DNA from: Pisolithus tinctorius
Taxonomy: Eukaryota; Basidiomycota; Agaricomycetes; Boletales; Pisolithaceae
Direction of reading: 5' to 3'
Assembly: GCA_024663395.1 (NCBI GenBank)
Contig: JANFAH010000075.1
Location: 1 to 64,000, forward strand
DNA length: 64,000 nucleotides
Below are positions 52,397 to 61,718 of this stretch, piece after piece. A program made the position numbers and the translations under genes. A model generated the notes under the pieces. The model was not told the origin of the DNA. It did no database searches and saw only the letters and a program-made list of their open reading frames with translations. Position 1 is the stretch's first letter; the number at the start of each line of letters is the position of its first letter.

Positions 52397-55300
52397 ATGC
52401 CTGCAACTAGGTCATCTGCTGTTACTTTCAAAGTTGGTCCCCCCATTGGTGCCTGGAGGTCAAAGAGAGTCAATCCTACCGTCACTTCGCCCACCAAAGC
52501 CCAACCTTCATGTGGTGCAAAGGCCCATCACCAGGTAGTTAAATGTGAGTACAGACCTACTTCCTGTGTCTTGTGTACTACTGTCTCAACTCTTTCCATC
52601 AGCACGAGGCAGAAATCAGGATATGATTTCTGAAACACACGAGCCAATGTCAGGGGATGGTGAGGAGTGCCCGGTGCGTAGTGCTACCTTTTTTTTTTTT
52701 TTTGCTTACTGACCACTGTTTTCAGAACCGCGAATCCAGCTCTGTAGCTCGATGTCCCCCTCTCCAGCCGCACTCAAGTCATAATTCTTCGCAAGGGTTG
52801 ACAGAGAAAGAACACAAGGATCAGTACCTTGACTCCTTCCGGATGAAACAGGTTACACTCCAGAATGGTATGAAGCTTGACTGCACTGTTGCCCTTGAGC
52901 AGCTACGATTGGGCATCATTTCTATGGAAGATATAGTTGCTGAGCAGGGCTGTGAAAAGTGTAAGTGTGTGATCTATGTATGTAGCTGTATTCCTTCTCA
53001 AGGTCACCACCAGCTGTTACCCCCAATGACAGTGAAGAGGATGAACAAGCTGTTGAGAGTACGGTGCAAGCTGAAGGTGATCTGGTCTCAGAGGACCTGG
53101 TGGATCATGATGGTCGCCAAGCTGTTGAAAATATGATGGACTCCGTTCATCATGATGATGTTGAGCATGAAAGTGCATCAGGTTTGTTTATTTGATTAAA
53201 CTGCATTATTCACATAATTTACATGTGTCATTGAATAGACAGTGATTGGTCAGCTGACCAGAGGCATGACCTTAAATGCAAACAAACCCTGAGAGAAATC
53301 CTTGCTGGCATTTATGATACTGATAACCATCCTTCCACTCCCCCTCTCCCTTCTCCATCCTCATTGGAAGAAGAAGATGGAGCTGCTGATACTGAAGGCG
53401 ACACTGACAGCTCTGTGACCAGGAGGCATAGGGAAGCCAAAGGGAAATCTCATGCCCTAGCCAACACATCCTCTGAAGATGAGGATGGACCTAGTGACAC
53501 TGGAGACCTCCCTGATGGCTTGGAGACGACCGGGATGCATGGGAAACCCAAAGGATGACATCATGCCTTCTGCAAGGTAGTAGTCACACCCTCTGCGCCT
53601 ACCCTAGCCAGTGACCTCAGTCAATGCGAGGATACATCCAGTGCAGAAGCAGGCTTACCACACTTCAAACCAGGGCAGCTTCCCTTGGAAGCCATACAAA
53701 AGGCACAGGCACTTGGCATGTGCACCACTCAAGAAGCCCAGGCGATTGCAGATGAGTATGGCAAGACTCTTGGGTCAATCATGGCTGCTGCTGGTCTTAC
53801 CACAAAGGCAACTCGTGCTGAATCTGTGTGGAACATGCATCAGGCTTGGTATGCACATACCAATCCAAAAGTGTCTGCAGGTCAGTACATCCTAACTTGT
53901 TGCAGTTTTGACTCCATGTTGATTCAATTGCAGAGGAAACCAAAGACTACTATAGGCATCACACCAAGCACTATGAGGACCATAAAGATGAGGACGAACA
54001 TCCTCAACTGTGGGCTGAGATCCGGAAGTATTGGAGTGAGTGTGTCAGTGGGTCCAAAGACATCAGTTCCAAGGCAATGGTGGGCCATGTAATGGCTTGC
54101 CATGACTCCTTTACACAAGGGGTGGGTAATACCATTGTGATTGTTTGCTTCTTGAATAACCTCTTGTACAGGCACAAACTTGGTGCAATGTGGAGGGCAT
54201 ACATGTCTTTGGATGTGTAATTTATAGTGGGAGCAATGAAGCTGCACGCCAATCCCAAGGAATTTTTGCTGGATCCTCCCTTCTCATGCAGCTTGCGAGT
54301 GAGAGGCAGACTGACATAACACAATTATTAGAATACCTGTCCACCATTATCAAGTATGTATAACATATGCCATGTACAATTGCCCACTGACTTTTCTTTA
54401 GGTATAAAATCCTTAACTCTGCTGCTTCAGTGCCTCTTCCCGACTTTAATGTGCTGTCACAACCCTGTTATGACCATGCACTTGGATTAAAACCTCAAGA
54501 ATACAGGCATGATCGCAATCGGCAAGTTTTACCTACAATCATACTCCATAAATTCTGTATGTCAATAAATCTATTTGATTCATATTCATCCTCTGAAGTG
54601 CTGCCACAGAAGAGAATGGTATCACACAAGGCCAGAGAAATGTTTCTTGGAAGTTGTTGCTTGATCTGCTGTATGTTCACCAGTATACCATCACTGATTG
54701 GCCTGCTGGAGTCCCTGCTGTTGGTCCAGATTTCAATGTCAAACACCTCAATGCTGATGAACTTCATGCTCTGACTGTTCCTTTCCTGAAAGAGTCAATG
54801 GGTGCAGATTACCATGCTGAGGCTCCACTAGATGACAAAGAAGACCAAGCTGAATACCTTGTCCCTTTGCCAAATTCATCATTTTACCTCAAGAAATGGA
54901 CTGATGGTGAGTTGTTGACACGAAATGGTTGCCCTCACTGACATGAATAATCCAGATCAGATTGAGCTATTTTGCCACAGTGATGCAAGGATGTGTGACA
55001 TCCCACTTGTGGTGAACACATTGAACCAGCACCTCCATGTTCTTTCTGATTCAGATGCATTCATTAAGGCCCTCCCTAAAGGTGACAAGTTTAAGGAGAG
55101 AAGTGCCCCTTCATCTTTCCCTGACCAACCTGTGCGAGGACGAGTGCCATCCAACAGATGTCACCCCTTGCCAGCAGCATCCAACACCCACCATATGACT
55201 GTGCCTTCTTTATCCCCAGCTTATAGATCACCCCAGCCACCTGTGCAGCACCATGTGTCTCCCTCAACATCCCACCACACCTGACGACAGCAATCACCAT

Positions 55301-55811
55301 CCCGCACACATCACCCCTCTCCTGCAGGATCACACCACCTGAGGTGAGGGCAATTGCCATCCCATGGACCTCGTTCTACTCAGCCAGCATCCCACCACTC
55401 CCCTCTCCCTCCTTCATCCCCTGTCAAGGAGTCACCACAGTCATCTCCACAAGGTCCATCGTTGCATGGTGATCATCACACATATCTTGCTCCAGCAGCT
55501 GCATATCATCATCACCCCCCTTCTGATAACTACTCTCTGACCCCACATCCCCGCCACCGCCCTCGGCATGAGTCACACAAGCGCTATAGAGAATATCAGG
55601 ACAATGAGAGTGATCATGGTGGTCCTTCACAACAGGGAAGAACTCACCAAAGGTATGTTGCTGGGTAGCCTACATGTACAATGAGACTAACATGCACAGT
55701 GTGGTTGAATACATTTATCAAAACCCTCCCCACAAGAGACATCATTGTCATGACTCTGATGACTCTGATGGACATTCCTATCACACCCATGATCGACGCA
55801 ACCACTACTAG
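52397..55811 (+). CDS. Unknown multi-exon gene R of the 14 kb element, with a few nonsense codons
   Basis: Start ATG 52,397 or upstream (MPATRSSAVTFKVGPPIGAW). Exons, mostly in phase: 52,397-52,544; 52,603-52,673; 52,726-52,960; 53,014-53,181; 53,239-53,880; 53,934-54,121; 54,172-54,353; 54,402-54,556; about 54,599-54,905; about 54,956 to the stop near 55,811. The N-terminal half is acidic and disordered. The folded core has AESVWNMHQAWYAHTNPK, HPQLWAEIRKYWSECVSGSK, DISSKAMVGHVMACHDSFTQ, IHVFGCVIYSGSNEAARQSQ, GIFAGSSLLMQLASERQTDI and YTITDWPAGVPAVGPDFNVK. The C-terminus is a His/Pro/Ser-rich tail. In-frame TGA codons occur at 53,556 and near 55,282 and 55,344, probably former CGA, and the join near 54,556-54,600 needs a frameshift. 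Function unknown. Confidence 0.65.
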
Positions 55812-56224
55812 GCATGTTTTCATCTCAATCATTCGCTTGCTACTGGCTCATGTACACACCAGTTCAACATGTTTGCATCGTTAGCATGTAACTATGATAC
55901 CCTGTGGCTGTATCATCTTCCCCCTGCATATCCTTCCTTTGTGTAATGTCTGCCATCATTCATTTTGTCCATTATCCACCATGGTCTTTTTGTTACCATC
56001 ATAACTACAATACCCTTACAAGACCATTCATTTTCTCCTCACACCTATGCATATTCAATCTGATAGCATACCCTATCATAAATACAGATTGGATTTAGGT
56101 GCAAACTGCTATGTGTGAGATAGGAATGTGAAATCCATGGAACCAGACATCCACTAGAGCTATGATGTCCATGTGAAGGGCATGGGGCTCTGCCCTAGGC
56201 TTCAGGGGGAAGAGTTCTCAGTAG

Positions 56225-58357
56225 CTACCAACATAGAAATGCCAGAGTTGGTTAGAGAATCCCCAGGACATAACATGGAAATTCCCCAGCAGTGCTTGGA
56301 GAATCTCCAGAGTGGGTTGGGGAATCCCCAGCATTGCCTGGAGAATCCCCAGCAGTGCTTGGAGAATCCCCAGAGTCAGTTGGAGAATCCCCAGCATTGC
56401 CTGGAGAATCCCCAGAGTCAATTGGAGAATCCCCAGCATTGCCTGGAGAATCTCCAGAGTGGGTTGGAGAATCCCCAGCATTGCCTGGAGAATCCCCAGA
56501 GTGGGTTGGAGAATCTCCAGATTGGGTTGGAGAATCCCCAGCATTGCCTGGAGAATCCCCAGAGTGGGTTGGAGAATCCCCAGCATTGCCTGGAGAATCC
56601 CCAGTGTGGGTTGGAGAATCCCAAGCATTGCCTGGAGAATCCCCAGAGTCAGTTGGAGAATCCCCAGCATTGCCTGGAGAATCTCCAGAGTGGGTTGGAG
56701 AATCCCCAGCATTTCCTGGAGAATCCCCAGGGTCAGTTGGAGAATCCCCAGAGTCAGTTGGAGAATCCCCAGCAGTGCTTGGAGAATCCCCAGAGTCAGT
56801 TGGAGAATCCCCAGCATTGCCTGGAGAATCCCCAGCAGTGCTTGGAGAATCCCCAGAGTGGGTTGGAGAATCCCCAGCAGTGCTTGGGGAATCCCCAGAG
56901 TCAGTTGGAGAATCCCCAGCATTGCCTGGAGAATCCCCAGCAGTGCTTGGAGAATCCCCAGGTCATAGCTTGGAGAATCCCCAGAGTCAGTTGGAGAATC
57001 CTCAGTAGCACTTGGAGAATCCCCAGCAGTGCTTGGAGAATCCCCAGGACATAGCTTGGAGAGCCTCTAGAGACAGGAGTTGGCTGGGAAATTCCAAGCA
57101 TTACCTGGAGGATCTGCTGTATACCCTGTGGATCCCCAGAGTGGGTGGGAAAATTCCATTAAGACCTGGACAATCTTTGACTTGTATGCAATGGCCAAGA
57201 CTGGAGATCACTGAAGCCTTGGGAAGCATGGTGAAAGTATGTCTGCTGTGCCTGGGCAATCGCCATCACCAAGTATATTCTACTCCCTCCATCAGATGTC
57301 ACCAGTCTTTCCTTAGTGGTCTATGGCCATGCTTTTTCACATATTGTATAGAGTGCTCAGATCAGATGCCATGGAAATAGGTACTTGGCATGATACACAC
57401 TCCTGTCAGCAACATGGAGACTCCAAATCATTTTGATTGATCCTTCATGCTGTGATGGTGGTCTATTTGAACTGGAGGTTCCCATGATCATCTTAGAAAA
57501 GGTCTGTTTGGGCTGGATGCCCTGGGACCAGGTCCATTCAGGCTGGGGAATCCCCCAGGATGCACTGGGAACAGGTCCATTCAGGCTGGAGAATCCCCCA
57601 GGATGTACAGAGAACAGGTCCATTTAGGCTGGGGAATTCCCCAGCATGCCCAGAGACCAGGTCCATTTAGGCTGGAGCATCCCCCAGGATGTACAGGGAA
57701 CAGGTCCATTTAGGCTGGGGAATCCCCCAGCATGCCCAGAGAACAGGTCCATTTGGGCTGGGGAATCCCCCAGCTGTAGAAAGATCTGTAGGCTACCTCA
57801 GTAGTGAACAAACTACTGATGTATTAGATGTGCCTGTAGGCTACTACAGGATGTCAGTATAGTAGAATAGTTGTAATATAAACAGACTTACCCTCAGTAG
57901 TGAACAAACTACTGAGGGAATACTAGTAGAAAATACTACAAGTAAGTGCGCTATTTCAGCTTATGTAAGCAGCCAAAACATCGCACAGTGGTCAAGTACC
58001 ACAGGGGCACTTTATGTTCCAACACCAGCATGCCCAGAGAACAGGTCCATTTAGCCTGGGGAATCCCCCAGCATGCCCTGGGAACAGGTCCATTTAGGCT
58101 GGAGAATCCCCCAGGATACCCAGGACATAGGTCTATTAACTCACTGGGGAAAGCCCCATTTGGACCCCAGGCACTCTGTTATAGATGTAATAATCCTGGA
58201 GAAAGTCCATGTCTGACACCTTGCTCTGGAGAATCTCCAGGGCCTGGCAAATCTCCAGCAGTCACTGGGAATACCCAGGTGGTCAACACCTATTAGGTGG
58301 ATACATCTATAAGAATATATGAACCTAATAGGTCCCCTGGGGGGGTGACTGCAGTGC
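56225..58357. repeat. Right terminal inverted repeat of the 14 kb element
   Basis: This is the inverted counterpart of the left arm. The 21-bp unit (GGAGAATCCCCAGCATTGCC T-type) is expanded here to about 38 copies at 56,265-57,065. The 43-bp unit occurs at about 57,520-57,780 and again near 58,030-58,110. A 245-bp segment at 57,780-58,025 has no counterpart in the left arm. Near 58,230 there is a 15-bp direct insertion relative to the left arm. Frames of 200-290 codons on both strands here are products of the 21-bp periodicity. Confidence 0.88.
57780..58025. mobile_element. Possible small insertion in the right terminal repeat
   Basis: This 245-bp stretch is absent from the left arm. It contains two copies of CTCAGTAGTGAACAAACTAC, in which CAGTAGT...ACTACTG forms an inverted repeat, and two copies of TGTAGGCTAC. 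These features suggest a small non-autonomous element or a local rearrangement. No clear duplication of flanking bases was identified. Confidence 0.4.
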
Positions 58358-58362
58358 GGCAT
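58358..58362. repeat. Right 5-bp target-site duplication, GGCAT
   Basis: It matches 44,296-44,300 exactly and sits directly after the right terminal inverted repeat. Confidence 0.7.
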
Positions 58363-58429
58363 GTCACATAGTGTAGTCATGCTTAGTCACAACATATGGG
58401 TAGCCCGCGTGCCAAATTACCATTACTCT

Positions 58430-60068
58430 TATAAAGCCCGGTGCGGGCCCATCAAATTAATTAAACCATGACACATAAACAGGCCTGAGGACCAGAGTGA
58501 TGGCAACATGAGAGTGGGCCCATGACAGATTTGTCACAACTATGTGCGGGCCCATCTGGCATCTGGGGGATGTGGCGTCACAACAAATGGATGGGCCCGT
58601 CGCATATGACATCGGAACGAATAGATGGGCCCATCAATGGTTTGATTAGCCAGATCACAACATGAGTACCGGCCCGTCCAGCATATGGCAGACGGTGTTG
58701 CATCAAATGGACAGGCCCATGCATCATATCTTGGATTAAGCTGCATCAGATGGGCGGCACGAGGGTTGGATTATGCATTATGCTGCATGATATGGATGGG
58801 CCCATCGCCATGCTGTGGATAATGTGGAATCGAACAGACGGGACCATCGAGAGTATGATCTGGAGGATCAACAGATAACAACAGGCCCATCATCATGTCG
58901 TGGATGACATCGCATCAAATGAACGGGCCCGGCGATGGTATGGTCAGGCAGATCAACAGAGGAAGACAGGCCCATCCGTCATATCCATGTATTATTATGC
59001 ATCTCATAGACGGGCCCATCACCATGGCATGGACTATATCGAATCAAATAGACAGGTCCGTTGATGGTATGATCAAGCAATCGCCACATAAAGGCGAGCC
59101 CCTCCGTCATATCAATGTATTATGATGCATCATATAGATGGGCCCGTCGCCATGGCATGGATAATGTCGCATGAAATGGACAGCCCCCTCGATGGTATCG
59201 TCTGGCAGAAAAATACATAAGAATGGGCCCGTAAGCATGTAATGAATAAGATCGCAAAGAATGAACAGGCCCGTCGATTGCATGGTCAGGAATATCAACG
59301 CATACACATGGGCCCATTGGCCATATCCGTAGATTATGATGCATCATATAGATGGGCTGGTCACCATGGCGCGGATAATGTTGCATCAAACGGACGGGCC
59401 CGTCGATGGAATTATCGGGCAGATAAACACAAAACATAAGGATGGGCCCTTAATCATGTCATGAATAAGATCGCGAAGAATGAACAGGCCTGTCAATGGC
59501 ATGCACAGGCATATCAACACATACACATGGGCCCATCAGCCATATCCGTAGATTATGACGCATCATATAGACGGGCCCGTCACCATGGCATGGATAGTGT
59601 CGCATCAAACAGACAGGCCCGTCGATGGAATTATCAGGCAGATAAACACAACACATAGGGATGGGCCCTTAATCATGTCATGAATAAGATCGCGAAGAAT
59701 GAACAGGCCCGTCGATGGCATGCACAGGCATATCAACGCATACACACGGGCCCATCAGCTATATCCGTAGATTATGATGCATCATATAGACAGGCCTGTC
59801 ACCATGGCATGGATAGTGTCGCATCAAACGGACAGGCCCGTCGATGGAATTATCGGGCAGATAAACACAACACATAGGGATGGGCCCTTAATCATGTCAT
59901 GAATAAGATCACGAAGAATGAACAGGCCTGTCGATGGCATGGCAAAGGCATATCAACGCATACACATGGGCCCGTCCACCATATCTGTAGATTATGATGC
60001 TTCATATACACGGGCCCGTCGCAAAGGCATTGATAATATCGCGTTACATGGACGGGCCTGTCGATGGT
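58430..60068. repeat. Satellite array (about 110-bp subunit, about 220-bp higher-order unit)
   Basis: Subunits alternate ATGGGCCCRTC, CATGGCATGGATAATGTCGC, ATCAAAYGGACGGGCCCGTC and GATGGTATGATCAGGCAGAT. From about 59,240 a more uniform 220-bp unit repeats (ATGAATAAGATCGCGAAGAA at 59,461, 59,680 and 59,900). The left part is more diverged. The array is cut by the LTR beginning at 60,069; the bases around the junction (GATGGT) match the ordinary unit. Short frames that recur with the unit are not genes. Confidence 0.9.
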
Positions 60069-60519
60069 TGTTACGTTTCACCCCTGACTTTTCCTTTTAC
60101 TGTACGTTTACCTTGTTTTTGATCCGTTGGACTTAGTTTCCTTTTAGAGCCGTCTTCTCTCTGATCCGACGGCTCTCTATTCCCACCACTAGTGTTACTG
60201 GCTCGTTACATGCTTAGGACATGTGTCGTCATTGTTCAACCAATGGCGTAGTTACCTCGTTACATGCGGACGCCTCATGGTCCGTTTCTGTGTAGTATTT
60301 AAACTGCCGGCTCAAGTCCTGGAAACCCAGACTTGAGCTGCTCAATCATACGCAGCGTTCCTCAGAACTTCGCCCTCAGGATCCCTTACCAGGATCTCTC
60401 TTACCGGCGTTGCCCCAAATCCTCTGTCGTTTACAGAGGTTACCTTCAGCCGTTGCTGGGTAGAAACCATAGTCTGCGTCTGAGCTCTCCCTACGTCTTG
60501 ACCTCGGTCGAGCGTAACA
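60069..60519 (+). mobile_element. 5' LTR of an intact-looking Ty3/gypsy retrotransposon
   Basis: The 451-bp LTR starts TGTTACG and ends CGTAACA, a perfect 7-bp terminal inverted repeat of the TG...CA type. A TATA box (TATTTAAA) lies at 60,296-60,303. The predicted transcript start is about 60,328, 25 nt downstream. The sequence at that start (AGACTTGAGCT, 60,328-60,338) is the exact complement of the primer-binding site just after the LTR. The element extends past the window, so the 3' LTR is not seen. Confidence 0.92.
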
Positions 60520-60521
60520 AA

Positions 60522-60532
60522 AGCTCAAGTCT
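60522..60532 (+). promoter_or_regulatory. Primer-binding site of self-priming type
   Basis: AGCTCAAGTCT begins two bases after the LTR end. It does not resemble the common tRNA 3' ends used as primers, but is an exact 11-nt complement of the first bases of the predicted transcript. This is the arrangement known for Tf1 of fission yeast and related self-priming elements. Confidence 0.8.
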
Positions 60533-60818
60533 ACAGCCTTTGGCCGAATCGGTCACTGCTTAGTGAACCACCACGAACCCCCGAAACAATCGACGTTGGG
60601 CGCCGTTGCGACCCACTCGTGAAGAATCGTCATCAGACGAAGAACAGGAGAGCACTGTCACAGACACCTCCTCCAACGAACCCGAACAGCCAGATAGAGG
60701 TTTTACCTCTGGAATCCTCTCGAACCTCTTCTCCCAGTCACTTGCGTCGCTTGGCACCCCCATTCAACCAAGTCCCCCACCTCTCTTCCCTACCCCGCCG
60801 CCCCCACCACAGATTACG

Positions 60819-61718
60819 ATGTCTGGCTCATCGTCGAAGGCACCGGTTGGCAATGCCACCAAAGCCACAGAACTGAAGATCGGTGCTCCGTCTGATTTTG
60901 ACGGAAACCAGAAGAATGCCATGAGCTGGCTGTACTCCGTACAGACCTACCTCTTGGTAAATGAAGAACTATACGACACCGACACCAAGAAGGTAGTCTA
61001 CGCCCTGTCGTATATGAAGAAAGATGTCGCCCGTTCCTGGGCCGCCACCTTCCAGAAGACTTCTCTGGAAAAGAACCCCCCGAGTTTCGGCACCTTCGCC
61101 GATTTTATAAAAGATTTCAAAGCCTCATTCACCTCCGCAGACACCGCGGGTACTGCTATCGCCAAGCTACGTACCCTGAAACAAAAAGAATCGGTCGAGC
61201 AATATATCACCGACTTCCGAACTGCCGCCGCCGACTCTACCATCACGGAAGACGTCGCTTTGATTGAGTTCTTCTCACAAGGACTCAAACCCTTCATTGC
61301 GAACCGAATCCATATGATGGAAACCACCCCCACTAAAATCACCGAGTGGTACACCCAAGCGCAGAAGTTCGACACCAAATGGAGAAAGGTTAATGAAACC
61401 TTTGGAAAGAAAGAAAAGAAAACGTTCCACCCTAGGAACAATTTTGCCGAAGAAAAAGATCCAAACGCTATGGACGTGGATGGAGTGAGACTCTCCAAAG
61501 AAGAACGGGACCGTCACATCAAAGAAGGAAGATGTTTCGGTTGTGGAAACAAAGGACACCTTTCCCGAGAATGTCCAGATAAGGGGAAAACTCCCCAAAA
61601 GAAAGTAAAGAAGATCCGCAAAATTGTGGAAGTAGAGGAAAGCGACGATGAAGAAAAAGTCGCTGGCCCGTCCATTGCCTTGGTAAACATCGCCAGGGCT
61701 CTTGGAAAGGATTTTTGA
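60819..61718 (+). CDS. Retrotransposon Gag (capsid plus zinc knuckle)
   Basis: Start at ATG 60,819 (MSGSSSKAPVGNATKATELK), which is the first ATG that I find in the predicted transcript; the frame is open upstream to about 60,567 without an ATG. About 299 residues. The capsid-like helical core includes FDGNQKNAMSWLYSVQTYLL, YALSYMKKDVARSWAATFQK and LRTLKQKESVEQYITDFRTA. A CCHC zinc knuckle (CFGCGNKGHLSRECP, about 61,534-61,578) follows, then a lysine-rich and acidic tail. The stop TGA is at 61,716-61,718, directly after a run of five T. Gag forms the virus-like particle and packages the element RNA. The frame is intact. Confidence 0.93.
   Translation: MSGSSSKAPVGNATKATELKIGAPSDFDGNQKNAMSWLYSVQTYLLVNEELYDTDTKKVVYALSYMKKDVARSWAATFQKTSLEKNPPSFGTFADFIKDFKASFTSADTAGTAIAKLRTLKQKESVEQYITDFRTAAADSTITEDVALIEFFSQGLKPFIANRIHMMETTPTKITEWYTQAQKFDTKWRKVNETFGKKEKKTFHPRNNFAEEKDPNAMDVDGVRLSKEERDRHIKEGRCFGCGNKGHLSRECPDKGKTPQKKVKKIRKIVEVEESDDEEKVAGPSIALVNIARALGKDF

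Larger units (their letters stand above)
44301..58357. mobile_element. 14 kb DNA element with long terminal inverted repeats and two divergent unknown genes
   Basis: The left end reads GCACTTCAGTCACCCC and the right end, complemented, GCACTGCAGTCACCCC. The arms stay homologous for at least 1.3 kb (44,301-about 45,620) and 2.1 kb (58,357-about 56,225), and are flanked by a GGCAT duplication. The interior (10.6 kb) holds a truncated KDZ-type transposase N-terminus (minus), unknown gene L (minus), a central inverted leader region, and unknown gene R (plus). The CACT-type ends recall EnSpm/CACTA elements, but the 5-bp duplication and gene content do not fit that class as I know it. No complete transposase is recognised. 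It is either a non-autonomous carrier of two genes or an element whose own mobility protein is one of them. Confidence 0.75.

Noticed and set aside
56173..57054. Long open frames of 200-293 codons on both strands in the right terminal repeat
   Set aside because: They arise because the 21-bp minisatellite unit is a multiple of three. The translation is a monotonous heptad and several frames are open at once.
59120..60136. Repeated 65-codon frames on both strands
   Set aside because: They recur with the satellite period of about 220 bp and are not genes.
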